Origin: Urinicoccus timonensis
GTDB taxonomy: Bacteria > Bacillota > Clostridia > Tissierellales > Peptoniphilaceae
DNA: 36,013 nt
Reading direction: 5' to 3'
NCBI RefSeq assembly: GCF_900232945.1
Contig: NZ_OCTU01000001.1
Location: forward strand, 588,153 to 624,165
The notes below the pieces were generated by a model that worked only from the letters and a program-made list of their open reading frames with translations, was not told the origin of the DNA and did no database searches. How positions within the stretch are numbered: position 1 is the stretch's first letter; each line of letters opens with the position of its first letter. Positions 24,589 to 33,122 of the stretch are shown here, piece after piece. The position numbers and the translations under genes were made by a program.

Positions 24589-24595
24589 GTGTGCT

Positions 24596-26710
24596 TTAAA
24601 TAGCTGGATCTAACCTTGTCTCTTGTGGTGTTTGTGCTTCTACTTTAGCTGGCTCTTGCTTTTCTAGTATTCGAACAATTTGTCCCTCTTGTTGGTAGTC
24701 CACCGTCATGGCCAAATTTTCCACTACAAAACGAATGGGCACCAGGGTCCTTTGGTTTTTAACCATGGCCGGTGTATCAATGGCCACTTCTTGCCCATTG
24801 ACCAGGATGGTTTTTGAATCCAGGGGTAGAACCAGGTCTTGCCCCTTGTGGTTGATGTGGATGGTTTGGTTTTCTTGGTCCCAATCCACTTGACCTCCCA
24901 GGCTTTCCACTAGGAAACGCAGGGGAACCAGGGTCCGGTTGTTGGTGGCCATAGGGGCTACGTCCATGGACTTTTTGGCCCCGTCAATGGTGTAGTTCTT
25001 TTTGCCAATGGCCATTTCAATCATCCGGTAGTCCTTGTTGTAAATAGGAACCTTGATGGTCATCTTGTCATATTGGACCTTTAAATATCCCAGGGCTTGG
25101 TCCAGGGTGTCTTGAACCTGGATGCTATTGCCTTGGACTTGGCCTTGGAAACCTTCCAGGGAGTATTGGGCCACAGAAGGATCAATAGCCACACTCTTCT
25201 TATCCTTTTTTTGCCCTTGGACTTGGAAATTCGTCATCATGCCAGGGCCCAGTTTTGGATTGGCCAGTTTGACATTTAAGGACTTCAAGCCCTCAGACCC
25301 TTGAACAGTTAAGTTCATGGTGTTACGGATTCCATTAATGTTTCCTACAACTTGGACTTGGCCAATTTGTCGGCCCACATAGCTGTTGCCTGGAAGCATT
25401 TGGTCTCCCACCCGGTAGAGCTGTTTCATGGCTTGGGTTTTCTTAGCCACATAGTTGGCGTCCCAGCCCTTCATGTTAAAGCGAGCTTCTTCTCCCAAGA
25501 CAATGGAGGAGGGTCCTTCTAAACGGACAGCTGCCAAGGGGCCTTCCTTGGCCCGGTTAAAGACGCCTACCCCGTTGACTACAGGTCTTTGGGCTGAGGG
25601 TCCGGGTCTTGTAACGACAGTTTGGTCAAAGTCCCCAGCATGCTTGATGGTCATGGCAGTGGACCCGCCACCATCCAAGTTGACAGCCCGTTGACACTTG
25701 AGATTTTGGGCGATAAAGTTGGACACTTCACTTAATTGCATCCCCACACTGCGGCTGGATTTTTCCACGGAAACCAGGTAGATTTTCTTCCCATCAGCAG
25801 AAATTCCAGCAGCCGTTCTAGGCCGAAAGCCGGCAATGGATTCTGGGGCCAATTGGTAGGGAATGGCTACGGCATTGTCCACCAAGAGCCCATGGCCTCC
25901 CACTAGGAATTTCCAATTTCTCTTGGGGTAGATGGCGTAGTTTAATTGGACCTTGTCCCCTTTTTTGACATTGTCCCGGATAAAGTTGGCTGCAGAATTG
26001 TTGGCTTGGACAATAATCTTTCCTTGGGGGACTGCCATCCTCAGGGGACTTCCCAGGCTCACTTGTTCTACCACATTGTTGGCATTGATTAGAACTTCGG
26101 CTCCTCCAGACTTAAATTTCCCCCGGCTGACACTGGACCAGTGGTCGTTGTAGATATGGAGGGTATCAATATGAGAGTCTGCTCCGGAAATATTGTCCCA
26201 GTATTGGGCCTTGTTGAGGCCCCGGATGGGAAAGGACTTTCCATTGGCTGCAGTAAGGTTTCCCTTGAAAGTTATGGCATCGATAAAGGCCTTGTTGTTG
26301 CCGTCAATCCCCAGGGAATAATAACCGATGGAATTCATAGGAGCTGAAACCAGGCGACCTTGGAGGACGCTGGCTCCCAAGGGAGCTCCCTGGGCTCGCA
26401 TATTGAAAAAGTCTCCATTAACTAGGGCTATGGAGTCTGTTCTCTTACTCATTTGTGAAACCGTGGCTTTTTGGGTGTATTTTCCGGCCCCTGTTACCAG
26501 ACCCACTTCCAGGTTGGAGTTGTTTATATCACACTCCACCACATTGATCCGGACTTTTCCCCTATTGGTTTGACTTTGGTAGAGGGTTCGAACAGCCCCG
26601 GGACCAATGGGTTCTTTTTCTAAGACCTGGGCCTTGGCATAGGTCTTTATGGGAATCAAGACACTTGCCACCAGGGCCAGGGTCATGAATTTTCCTAACT
26701 TTACCTTCAT
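24596..26710 (-). CDS. Secreted phosphodiester glycosidase with copper-amine-oxidase-like stalk domains
   Basis: 704 residues with a signal peptide (KLGKFMTLALVASVLIPIKTYA). The first half is a phosphodiester glycosidase (NAGPA/DUF2233) domain, with VNGDFFNMR, the FRPRTAAGI motif and the NLDGGGSTAM signature near residue 350. A linker and beta-rich middle follow. The end carries two copper-amine-oxidase N-terminal-type segments with the NRTLVPLRFLVESLGG and QRTLVPIRFVVENL signatures (about 590-690). The family cleaves sugar-phosphodiester bonds in exopolysaccharide or wall polymers; the real substrate is not known. ATG with AAAGGAG; a TATAAT (26741-26746) lies upstream. Confidence 0.9.
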   Translation of the reverse strand: MKVKLGKFMTLALVASVLIPIKTYAKAQVLEKEPIGPGAVRTLYQSQTNRGKVRINVVECDINNSNLEVGLVTGAGKYTQKATVSQMSKRTDSIALVNGDFFNMRAQGAPLGASVLQGRLVSAPMNSIGYYSLGIDGNNKAFIDAITFKGNLTAANGKSFPIRGLNKAQYWDNISGADSHIDTLHIYNDHWSSVSRGKFKSGGAEVLINANNVVEQVSLGSPLRMAVPQGKIIVQANNSAANFIRDNVKKGDKVQLNYAIYPKRNWKFLVGGHGLLVDNAVAIPYQLAPESIAGFRPRTAAGISADGKKIYLVSVEKSSRSVGMQLSEVSNFIAQNLKCQRAVNLDGGGSTAMTIKHAGDFDQTVVTRPGPSAQRPVVNGVGVFNRAKEGPLAAVRLEGPSSIVLGEEARFNMKGWDANYVAKKTQAMKQLYRVGDQMLPGNSYVGRQIGQVQVVGNINGIRNTMNLTVQGSEGLKSLNVKLANPKLGPGMMTNFQVQGQKKDKKSVAIDPSVAQYSLEGFQGQVQGNSIQVQDTLDQALGYLKVQYDKMTIKVPIYNKDYRMIEMAIGKKNYTIDGAKKSMDVAPMATNNRTLVPLRFLVESLGGQVDWDQENQTIHINHKGQDLVLPLDSKTILVNGQEVAIDTPAMVKNQRTLVPIRFVVENLAMTVDYQQEGQIVRILEKQEPAKVEAQTPQETRLDPAI

Positions 26711-26759
26711 GTTAATCTCCTTTCATATTCTCTACTCTTTATTATATCGAACTTTAAAG

Positions 26760-26805
26760 AAAAAACCCCAAGAGAAAGATTACATTTTAATAACATTTCT
26801 CTTGG
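26760..26805 (-). terminator. Intrinsic terminator after the MATE gene
   Basis: CCAAGAGAAA (26768-26777) pairs with TTTCTCTTGG (26796-26805), with an AT-rich loop that can pair further, followed on the minus strand by GGTTTTTTC. Confidence 0.8.
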
Positions 26806-26823
26806 AGTTCCCTTTAAACCGGC

Positions 26824-28203
26824 CTAGGCCAGCTGACTTTTTAACTTTTCCATGTCCATGATTTCCTTGTATATCAAGACCACTGATACCACAAAGGCTG
26901 CAATATCCGAGATAGGACCTGCATAAAGGACTCCTTCAATGCCAAAGAGTCGAGCAAAGATATAGATTAGGGGAACTAAAAAGAGGATTTGCCGGGTTAG
27001 GGAAATCAAAGTCCCCCTCAGGGCCTTGCCAATGCCCGTAAAGAAAAAGGCCGTCAGAGGTTGGATCCCATCTAGGAAGATGGTGCCACAAAAAATTCGA
27101 AAATACTTGACCCCGAATTGATAGTAAAGGTCCGAGCCCTCGCCAAAAAGCATGAGGATTTGTTTGGGGAAAATTTCTATAATTAGAAAGGTAATCACCG
27201 AGCAAATCATAATGGGCTTCAGGGCCTTGAAGTAGGCCTCCTTGACCCGGTCATACTTCTTGGCCCCGTAGTTATAACCAATAATGGGTTGGGCCCCACC
27301 TGAAACCCCAATGACAAAGGAAATGTAAATAACCGTGACCTTGCTGATAACCCCTACCGCTGCCAGGGGAATTTCTGGTCCATAGATGGACTGGGCTCCA
27401 AAATAAGTCAAGACATTGTTTAAGACAATTTGTGTCACCATAAAGGCCAATTGGTTAATCAAGGGACTGGCTCCCAGGCTAAAGATGTTTTTAACATAAG
27501 TCCATTTGGGCCAGGGTAGATGGAATTTTTGGTCCACACTCTTTAGGTTCATCAGGTAGATAAGACAGAGGATAAAGCCAGCATATTGACCAATAATGGT
27601 AGCCAATCCAGCCCCAGTCATCCCCCATTTAAAAACAAAGATAAAGATGGGGTCCAGGATGGTGTTGATGATGGCCCCTACCAGGTTGGCCATCATGGCA
27701 AATTTAGGTCCTCCATCGGCCCGGATGACGTTGGTCAAGCCTGCAACCCCCATAAGGGCCGGCATACCCAGGTTGATGACAAGCATGTATTCATAGGCCA
27801 AGGGCAAGACCTTTTCTGTGGCCCCAAAGGCAATTAAGAGGGGCTTTAAAAAAATCCGGGTAGAAACCATTAAAAGCAGGCTCACTAAAAAAAGTAAGGA
27901 AAGACCCTGGAAGATATAATTCCCCGCCAAGTCCTTTTTATTCCGTCCCAGGTTTAGAGAATAAGAAGCCGAAGCCCCTACCCCTACTAGAAGTCCCAGG
28001 GCCAGGGCCATGTTGGTAAAGGGAAAGGCCACATTGGTCGCAGCATTCCCCAAGATTCCCACTCCTTGACCAATAAAGATTTGGTCCACAATATTGTAAA
28101 GGGCCCCTACCAGGCCACTAATAATAGAAGGAATCGCATATTGACGAATCAAAGGGCCAATTTCCCCATAGCCCATAGGGTTACGATATTCATGGCTTGT
28201 CAC
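26824..28203 (-). CDS. MATE-family multidrug/sodium efflux transporter
   Basis: 459 residues with about twelve hydrophobic helices in two related halves. Family features include the N-terminal PSIISGLVGALYNIVDQIFIG and the second-half GVSGGAQPIIGYNYGAKKYDRV. These proteins export drugs or metabolites in exchange for Na+ or H+. The start is GTG at 28203 with AAGGAG 7 nt upstream; the ATG nine codons later lacks an RBS. It is divergent from the Crp/Fnr-type regulator, with overlapping promoters, so that regulator may act on it. Confidence 0.93.
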   Translation of the reverse strand: MTSHEYRNPMGYGEIGPLIRQYAIPSIISGLVGALYNIVDQIFIGQGVGILGNAATNVAFPFTNMALALGLLVGVGASASYSLNLGRNKKDLAGNYIFQGLSLLFLVSLLLMVSTRIFLKPLLIAFGATEKVLPLAYEYMLVINLGMPALMGVAGLTNVIRADGGPKFAMMANLVGAIINTILDPIFIFVFKWGMTGAGLATIIGQYAGFILCLIYLMNLKSVDQKFHLPWPKWTYVKNIFSLGASPLINQLAFMVTQIVLNNVLTYFGAQSIYGPEIPLAAVGVISKVTVIYISFVIGVSGGAQPIIGYNYGAKKYDRVKEAYFKALKPIMICSVITFLIIEIFPKQILMLFGEGSDLYYQFGVKYFRIFCGTIFLDGIQPLTAFFFTGIGKALRGTLISLTRQILFLVPLIYIFARLFGIEGVLYAGPISDIAAFVVSVVLIYKEIMDMEKLKSQLA

Positions 28204-28263
28204 TCCACCACTCCTTTCAAAAAAAAGAAAGCCCCTAAAGGACTTGCATTCAAATATCCAAAC

Positions 28264-28330
28264 TTTTCATTTGCTGGTTTTTCTCTTATAATAACTTATA
28301 TAGTATATACCCATTTATGAGTCAAGTCAA
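28264..28330. promoter_or_regulatory. Overlapping divergent promoters, MATE and regulator
   Basis: Minus strand: TTGACT (28325-28330), a 17-nt spacer and TATACT (28302-28307) for the MATE gene. A second TTGACT at 28320-28325 could pair with TATATA. Plus strand: TATAAT (28287-28292) with a weak TTTTCA (28264-28269) at 17 nt for the regulator. The two -10 boxes face each other within 20 bp, so RNA polymerases would compete. Confidence 0.72.
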
Positions 28331-28339
28331 GGAGGTCCC

Positions 28340-28963
28340 ATGTTATTTAGTGGATTAAGCCCGGAAAAATTTCAAGATTTTATCCTCTGGTCCAAGGCCA
28401 TAAGCCAAGTGTATGGCCCTGGCCAAGCCATCTTTCAAGAGGGCCAAGAGGCTCTAGATATCTACGTCCTTTTAAGGGGCCATGTGGAAGTAGACCAGCT
28501 TTCCCCCAGTGGCCGTCGGACAGTTGTTGCCCATTTTTCTCAAGAACATTCCATCTTTGGAGAAGTCTATGCCCTTTTGGGCATCCCCTTTGACTATTCT
28601 GCCTGGGCCAAGGAAGAATCTGTCATTTTAAAAATTCCAGGCCAAGCCATCTTAAGGACCTTGGGCAACCCTAGCCAGGAAAAAATTGCCAAAAACCTGG
28701 TCCGGCTCCTGGCCTCCAAGGCCTACTCCCTCAACCAAAGACTCATGGTCCAAACAGCCCCCTCCTTGAGGGAAAAAATCCTCATGTACCTGACCCAAAG
28801 GCAAAAAAACGGCCAGGTAGTCTTGGATTTTAGCCGGGAAAAATGGGCTGAAATCCTAGCCGTTCCCCGGCCCAGCCTGTCTCGGGAACTGTCTAAGATG
28901 CAAGAAGATGGTTTAATTTCCATCGACAAACGAACAATTTCTCTTTTAAATGAAATATTGTAG
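28340..28963 (+). CDS. Crp/Fnr-family transcriptional regulator
   Basis: 207 residues. An N-terminal cyclic-nucleotide-binding-like beta barrel (about 10-120, with GQAIFQEGQEALDIYVLLRGHVEV and SIFGEVYALLG), a dimerisation helix, then a winged helix with recognition helix VPRPSLSRELSKMQEDGLI (about 172-190). There is no cysteine cluster of the FNR type; the sequence has no Cys at all, so it is not an iron-sulfur sensor by itself. Position directly before hcp suggests an HcpR-like nitrosative-stress regulator; that is inference. ATG after AAGGAGG. Confidence 0.88.
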   Translation: MLFSGLSPEKFQDFILWSKAISQVYGPGQAIFQEGQEALDIYVLLRGHVEVDQLSPSGRRTVVAHFSQEHSIFGEVYALLGIPFDYSAWAKEESVILKIPGQAILRTLGNPSQEKIAKNLVRLLASKAYSLNQRLMVQTAPSLREKILMYLTQRQKNGQVVLDFSREKWAEILAVPRPSLSRELSKMQEDGLISIDKRTISLLNEIL

Positions 28964-29002
28964 CATATGTTACAGAATTTCTCCTTCCAAAAGGTTTATA
29001 CT
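28959..29002 (+). promoter_or_regulatory. hcp promoter with Crp/Fnr-type operator
   Basis: A 16-bp imperfect palindrome TGTAGCATATGTTACA (28959-28974; one mismatched pair between half-sites) overlaps the regulator's stop codon. A -10 TATACT lies at 28997-29002 with no recognisable -35. The operator centre falls about 42 nt before the predicted start (near 29009), the place used by class II Crp/Fnr activators. Confidence 0.75.
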
Positions 29003-29041
29003 TGTCTTAGTTAGGAAAGTATGAATCAAAGGAGGAATTTT

Positions 29042-30664
29042 ATGTTTTGTTACCAATGTCAAGAAACAGCCAAGGGTCAAGGCTGTCAAATTAAGGGCGT
29101 CTGTGGAAAAGAAGCTTCCACAGCCTGCCTCCAAGACCTTTTAATTTGGGTCACCAAGGGCCTAAGTCAGGTGACCCAAGCCCTTAGAAAAGAAGGAAAA
29201 CAAGTCCCCAAGGAAATCAACCACCTGGTTACAGGAAACCTCTTTAAAACCATCACCAATGCCAATTTTTCCGACCAGGACCTTTTGGCCAGCATTGAAA
29301 AAACCATCCAGGTCAAAGAAGACCTAAGAAGGCAAGTTTCCAAACAAGAAGACTTATTTGGTCCAGCCCTCTACCAAGAAAAAGACAAGCAAGCCCTTCT
29401 AGAAAAGGGAGCCCAAGTTGGTGTCTTATCCACCAAGGATGAGGACTTACGTTCTCTGAGAGAATTGACTATTTATGGTCTAAAGGGTCTCAGTGCCTAC
29501 ACCAAACACGCCAATGTCCTCTTGGAGGAAAACGAAGAAATTGACCTCTTTATTCAAGATGCCCTAGTGGCTACTTTGGAAGAAAGATCCATTGATGATA
29601 TGGTGGACCTGGTATTAAAAACTGGCCACTATGGGGTTCAAGGCATGGCCCTTTTGGACCAAGCCAACACCCGGGCCTATGGTCATCCTGAAATGACAGA
29701 AGTTTCCCTGGAACCCAGAAAAAATCCAGGAATCCTTATTTCAGGCCATGATTTAAGAGACATGGAAATGCTCTTGGAACAAAGTAAGGATAGTGGTGTA
29801 GACATCTATACCCATTCAGAAATGCTTCCGGCCAACTACTATCCCGCCTTTAAGAAGTACCCCCATTTTGTCGGCAACTATGGAAATGCCTGGTGGAAGC
29901 AAAAAGAAGAATTCGAGTCCTTCAACGGCCCCATCCTTATGACCACCAACTGCATCGTTCCTCCCAAGGAGTCCTACAAGGACCGGCTCTTCACCACAGG
30001 AGCTGCAGGATTCCCCGGTTGCAAGCACATCCCTGGAGAAATTGGTGAAGAAAAAGACTTTTCTGAAATCATTGCCCTGGCCAAGACTTGCCCAGCTCCA
30101 GAAAAAATTGAAGAAGGAAGCCTAGTTGGTGGCTTTGCCCACAATCAAGTTTTTGCCTTGGCTGACCAAGTGGTAGACGCCGTAAAATCCGGTGCCATTA
30201 AAAAATTCGTTGTTATGGCTGGTTGTGACGGCCGGCAAAAGGGTCGGTCCTACTATACAGACTTTGCCCAAGCCCTGCCCAAAGATACGGTCATTTTAAC
30301 AGCAGGCTGTGCAAAATACCGCTACAACAAGTTAAACTTAGGCGACATTCAAGGCATTCCTAGAGTTCTGGATGCCGGCCAATGCAACGATTCCTATTCC
30401 CTGGTTTTAATTGCCCTAAAACTGGCAGAAATCTTTGGCCTGGATTCCGTAAACGACCTACCCCTGGTTTATAATATTGCCTGGTATGAACAAAAGGCCG
30501 TCATTGTGCTTTTGGCCCTCTTATCTCTGGGAGTTCAAAATATCCACCTAGGGCCCACCCTACCCGCCTTTATCAGCCCCAATGTCTTAAAGGTTCTAGT
30601 GGAAAAATTCCACATTTCCCCTATTACCAGCGTCCAAGAAGACTTAGACAAGCTTATTCATTAA
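29042..30664 (+). CDS. hcp: Hydroxylamine reductase (hybrid-cluster protein)
   Basis: 540 residues from the ATG at 29042, chosen because AAAGGAGGAA sits just before it and the protein then opens [19 protein letters not shown], the family N-terminus. An in-frame ATG at 29021 has no RBS. Cysteines 3, 6, 15 and 21 (CX2CX8CX5C) bind the cubane cluster of class I proteins from strict anaerobes. Hybrid-cluster ligands are visible: His in SGHDL, Glu in HSEM, Cys in NCIVPP, GCDG, AGCAKY and GQCNDS, and Glu/Lys in WYEQK. It reduces hydroxylamine and nitric oxide, protecting against nitrosative stress. No hcr reductase is adjacent; ferredoxin may supply electrons. Confidence 0.97.
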   Translation: MFCYQCQETAKGQGCQIKGVCGKEASTACLQDLLIWVTKGLSQVTQALRKEGKQVPKEINHLVTGNLFKTITNANFSDQDLLASIEKTIQVKEDLRRQVSKQEDLFGPALYQEKDKQALLEKGAQVGVLSTKDEDLRSLRELTIYGLKGLSAYTKHANVLLEENEEIDLFIQDALVATLEERSIDDMVDLVLKTGHYGVQGMALLDQANTRAYGHPEMTEVSLEPRKNPGILISGHDLRDMEMLLEQSKDSGVDIYTHSEMLPANYYPAFKKYPHFVGNYGNAWWKQKEEFESFNGPILMTTNCIVPPKESYKDRLFTTGAAGFPGCKHIPGEIGEEKDFSEIIALAKTCPAPEKIEEGSLVGGFAHNQVFALADQVVDAVKSGAIKKFVVMAGCDGRQKGRSYYTDFAQALPKDTVILTAGCAKYRYNKLNLGDIQGIPRVLDAGQCNDSYSLVLIALKLAEIFGLDSVNDLPLVYNIAWYEQKAVIVLLALLSLGVQNIHLGPTLPAFISPNVLKVLVEKFHISPITSVQEDLDKLIH

Positions 30665-30697
30665 TTCAAAAAACTTAACCCCCTCCAGTTTGCACTG

Positions 30698-30742
30698 ACC
30701 CCCAAAAGTTGGACCAAGAAATCCAACCTTTGGGGGTCTTTT
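30698..30742 (+). promoter_or_regulatory. IS A left-end hairpin hiding the orfA RBS
   Basis: Bases 30698-30713 pair with 30722-30737 (16 positions, one mismatch, 8-nt loop). The 3' arm contains GGGGGT, the only ribosome-binding site for orfA (ATG at 30744), and is followed by TCTTTT. RNA entering from hcp would fold into a terminator-like stem that also blocks translation of the transposase. It can double as the hcp terminator, since none precedes the element. Confidence 0.78.
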
Positions 30743-30743
30743 A

Positions 30744-31328
30744 ATGGCAAAATACAGTTACGAATTGAAGAAGAAAATCGTCGAGGAGTACTTGTGTGGT
30801 AAAACAAGTTATCAAGCCTTAGTAATGAAATACCAAATCGAGAAGTCCGTTCTCAGGCTATGGATTAGCAATTACAAAAATTATGGCGATGAAGGCTTAA
30901 TGCGCTCTAGAAATAATCGTGCGTATAGTGTAGAGTTTAAGTTAGAAGCTATTACACGCTATGAAACGAGCGAATGCAGCTACCGACAACTTGCCCTCGA
31001 ACTCGGTTTGACGAATCCGTCCATGATTGTCAATTGGCGAAGACAGTACCGAGAGAAGGGCATCGAGGGGCTGCTCCCGCATAAGCGAGGGAGACCTGTG
31101 ACAAAGAAAAATGACCACAACCAACCACCAAAAACTGTAAAGAAAAGCGAATCCATCGACGCCTCCACACGCGAAGCATTGGAAAATCGTATCAAAGAAT
31201 TAGAGGCAGAAAATCGGAAACTTACCATTCAAAAGATGTTCTGGGAACAGCTCAGGAGTTTGGAGAAAGAAGAAGCAATGAACAAAAGGCGAAGATTGTC
31301 TCCAAACTCCGAGAACAATTCCAACTAA
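30744..31328 (+). CDS. IS3-family transposase OrfA (IS A)
   Basis: 194 residues with two helix-turn-helix segments (YSYELKKKIVEEYLCGKTSYQAL and YSVEFKLEAITRYETSECSYRQL) for binding the element ends, and a C-terminal heptad-rich helix (ALENRIKELEAENRKLTIQKMFWEQL) for dimerisation. A -1 frameshift near its end would fuse it to OrfB and make the active transposase. The A-rich stretch around 31264-31288 is a candidate slip region, though no perfect A-AAA-AAG heptamer is present. Confidence 0.93.
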   Translation: MAKYSYELKKKIVEEYLCGKTSYQALVMKYQIEKSVLRLWISNYKNYGDEGLMRSRNNRAYSVEFKLEAITRYETSECSYRQLALELGLTNPSMIVNWRRQYREKGIEGLLPHKRGRPVTKKNDHNQPPKTVKKSESIDASTREALENRIKELEAENRKLTIQKMFWEQLRSLEKEEAMNKRRRLSPNSENNSN

Positions 31329-31369
31329 TAGAGATTCTTGCCGCCATCCATTTCCCAAAGTCCACCTTT

Positions 31370-32170
31370 ATGTATTGGCAGAAAAAATGGTCCGAAGAAG
31401 ACAAGGATCAATCCTTAAAAGACGAAATCCTTGTCATTCGGAGCCAACACAAAGACTATGGTTATCGCCGCATTCATCTGGAATTAAAGAACCGGGGCCA
31501 GGTGGTGAACAAAAAGAAAGTGCAACGATTGGTCCAAGACATGGGTCTTCAAGTCCACTCCTATGGTAAGAAATACAAGAAGTACAATTCCTACAAAGGC
31601 GTCGTGGGGAAAATCAAGAAAAACCGAATCAACCGCCGGTTCAATACCAGCATCCCCTTGCAAAAAATTACCACAGACACCACAGAATTTAAATACTATG
31701 AAGAAGATAAGACCGGGAAACTTCAAACAAAGAAACTCTATCTCGATCCCTACATGGACATGTACAATCTGGAAATCATCAGTTACGTCCTATCCGATCA
31801 GCCCAATGGAGTCACCATGCTGCAAGGTTTAGAAGTAGCCATTGAGCGAACAAAGGCCTGTCCTTATCGACGGACCTTTCACTCCGATCGTGGTTGGGGT
31901 TATCAAATGACCGCATACCAAGCCATGTTAGAAAAACATCATATTTTCCAAAGTATGTCAAGAAAAGGCAACTGCTATGACAATGCACCTATGGAAAACT
32001 TCTTTAGCCTATTGAAAAGAGAAATCTACTATGGCCACAATTACCGTAGTCGTGAAGAACTGGTGCAGGCAATTGAGCAATATATCCGTTACTACAACGA
32101 AGATCGAATCAAAGAAAAGTTAGGAGGTCTAAGTCCAAAGCAATACCGTGAACGCATGCAATCCGCATAG
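31370..32170 (+). CDS. IS3-family transposase OrfB, DDE integrase (IS A)
   Basis: 266 residues as an independent frame. The frame is open upstream across the orfA end (reading KAKIVSKLREQFQLIEILAA before the first ATG), so the real product is probably an OrfAB fusion of about 470 residues. The HTH_21-like start (DYGYRRIHLELKNRG) is followed by an RNase-H-fold integrase core: Asp in TTDTTEFKY, Asp in HSDRGWGYQ, and Glu in the SMSRKGNCYDNAPMENFFSLLKRE block. All three catalytic positions are intact. Confidence 0.93.
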   Translation: MYWQKKWSEEDKDQSLKDEILVIRSQHKDYGYRRIHLELKNRGQVVNKKKVQRLVQDMGLQVHSYGKKYKKYNSYKGVVGKIKKNRINRRFNTSIPLQKITTDTTEFKYYEEDKTGKLQTKKLYLDPYMDMYNLEIISYVLSDQPNGVTMLQGLEVAIERTKACPYRRTFHSDRGWGYQMTAYQAMLEKHHIFQSMSRKGNCYDNAPMENFFSLLKREIYYGHNYRSREELVQAIEQYIRYYNEDRIKEKLGGLSPKQYRERMQSA

Positions 32171-32184
32171 AATGAATGTTATGT

Positions 32185-32221
32185 AAAAACAAAATCGAGT
32201 AAGCGAAATGCTTACTCGATT
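32185..32221 (-). terminator. IS A right-end inward terminator
   Basis: AATCGAGTAAGC (32193-32204), GAAAT loop and GCTTACTCGATT (32210-32221), a perfect 12-bp stem. On the minus strand it is followed by TTTTGTTTTT, so it stops transcripts coming leftward from the uracil-DNA glycosylase gene. Confidence 0.85.
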
Positions 32222-32239
32222 AGGTCCAACTTTATGGGG

Positions 32240-32782
32240 TCACTCTAAGACCTCCTCTCTAAAAAAAGGATTTTTTGCTATCCACCTGTTGTTTAGAGGA
32301 CTTGGGTGGGCTATTGGGAAATATTCTGGCAAAAATTCTTTGTAAGATTTTACTGTTTCAGTTAAATTTTTCTTAAATTTATCCTTCAAATAAAACTTTT
32401 GAGCATAGGCTCCTATCAAAATGGTTAACTTTATATCCTTCAATTCATTTAATAATAGTGGATGGTATTCTTTTGCAATAAAAGACCTAGGAGCCTTGTC
32501 GCCTGATTTTCCCTTTCCAGGATAATAAAAATCCATTGGAATTATAGAAAAATCTTCACTATGGAGGGCGTCTTCCGATATACCCAACCATTTGACAAGA
32601 TTTTCCCCACTCTTATCATTAAATAAAATACCAGTTTCTTCAACCCTTTCCCCAGGAGCTTGCCCAATTATCAGAATTTTTGATTTTGGATTTAGCTGGA
32701 ATATTGGGTTAATCCCTCTATTTGTGTAGCTTTCATTTCTGCGATCTTCTCTTAATTTTTTAATAATGAGTTTTTCTTTCAT
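32240..32782 (-). CDS. Uracil-DNA glycosylase family protein, 3' end replaced by IS
   Basis: 180 residues. The motifs GQAPGERVEETG (about 40) and HPSPLNNRWIAKNPFF (about 158) are those of a uracil-DNA-glycosylase superfamily group that removes uracil or related bases from DNA. The stop codon TGA (32240-32242) is made from the end of the insertion sequence, so the native C-terminus after EEVLE has been lost or changed. The loss is likely only a few residues and may not abolish function, because the HPSPL active-site loop is intact. The RBS is weak. Confidence 0.85.
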   Translation of the reverse strand: MKEKLIIKKLREDRRNESYTNRGINPIFQLNPKSKILIIGQAPGERVEETGILFNDKSGENLVKWLGISEDALHSEDFSIIPMDFYYPGKGKSGDKAPRSFIAKEYHPLLLNELKDIKLTILIGAYAQKFYLKDKFKKNLTETVKSYKEFLPEYFPIAHPSPLNNRWIAKNPFFREEVLE

Positions 32783-32921
32783 AATTTTGCCATCACTTTC
32801 ATTAGAATTAGAACCCTACCAAGCTTTAGGACAAGTAACAATTTTCGTAAAAAATCTATTCTTAGCCTAGTAAAACTTTCAACCTACATAAGATTATTAC
32901 CCATTTTTGTCTTGACTCTCA

Positions 32922-33122
32922 TCATGAATTGCATAATCTACTATCATTAAATTCTTTTGGTATGTGATCAGGCAATATTATATTTTTTACGAATACTTTT
33001 TCTTTTCTTGTATAGTCGTGGGTTACTCCGTCCCATTCATTTTTATCACTTCCTTTCTTTTTTGTTGTTTTAGGTGGAGGCTTAATAGATTTTTTAGTTT
33101 TCTTAATCTTTCTTCTATATAG
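32922..33122 (-). pseudogene. Remnant of a MobA/MobL-type relaxase
   Basis: A 66-codon frame without a start codon reads, in part, NEWDGVTHDYTRKEKVF and then VKNIILPDHIPKEFNDSRLCNS before a stop. This resembles the conserved segment of MobA/MobL relaxases of the general form (E/N)-WDG-THDY-RK-V...I-LP---P-E--DR--LWN. The N-terminal histidine motif region and the rest of the domain are absent. It is judged a fragment of a mobilization protein from a decayed plasmid or integrative mobilizable element. Confidence 0.65.

Larger units (their letters stand above)
30696..32242 (+). mobile_element. IS3-family (IS150-group) insertion sequence A
   Basis: About 1547 bp. Terminal inverted repeats are TGACCCCCAAAAGTTGGA at 30696 and, on the other strand from 32242, TGACCCCATAAAGTTGGA, with 18 of the first 20 bases identical. 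The ends follow the TG...CA rule. It contains orfA and orfB in the usual overlapping -1 arrangement. No clean target-site duplication is seen: the left flank ends CAC, the right flank starts CTC. It lies between hcp and the uracil-DNA glycosylase gene and supplies that gene's stop codon. Confidence 0.92.

Noticed and set aside
24596..26710. True copper amine oxidase enzyme
   Set aside because: Only the stalk-like N-terminal domain type is repeated at the C-terminus; no catalytic amine oxidase domain is present. The enzymatic part is the phosphodiester glycosidase domain.
29021..29041. Earlier in-frame ATG of hcp
   Set aside because: It lacks an RBS and its codons include the RBS of the next ATG, which yields the family N-terminus MFCYQCQE.
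30693..32245. Target-site duplication of IS A
   Set aside because: The flanks read CAC and CTC; two of three bases match, which is not enough to call a duplication.
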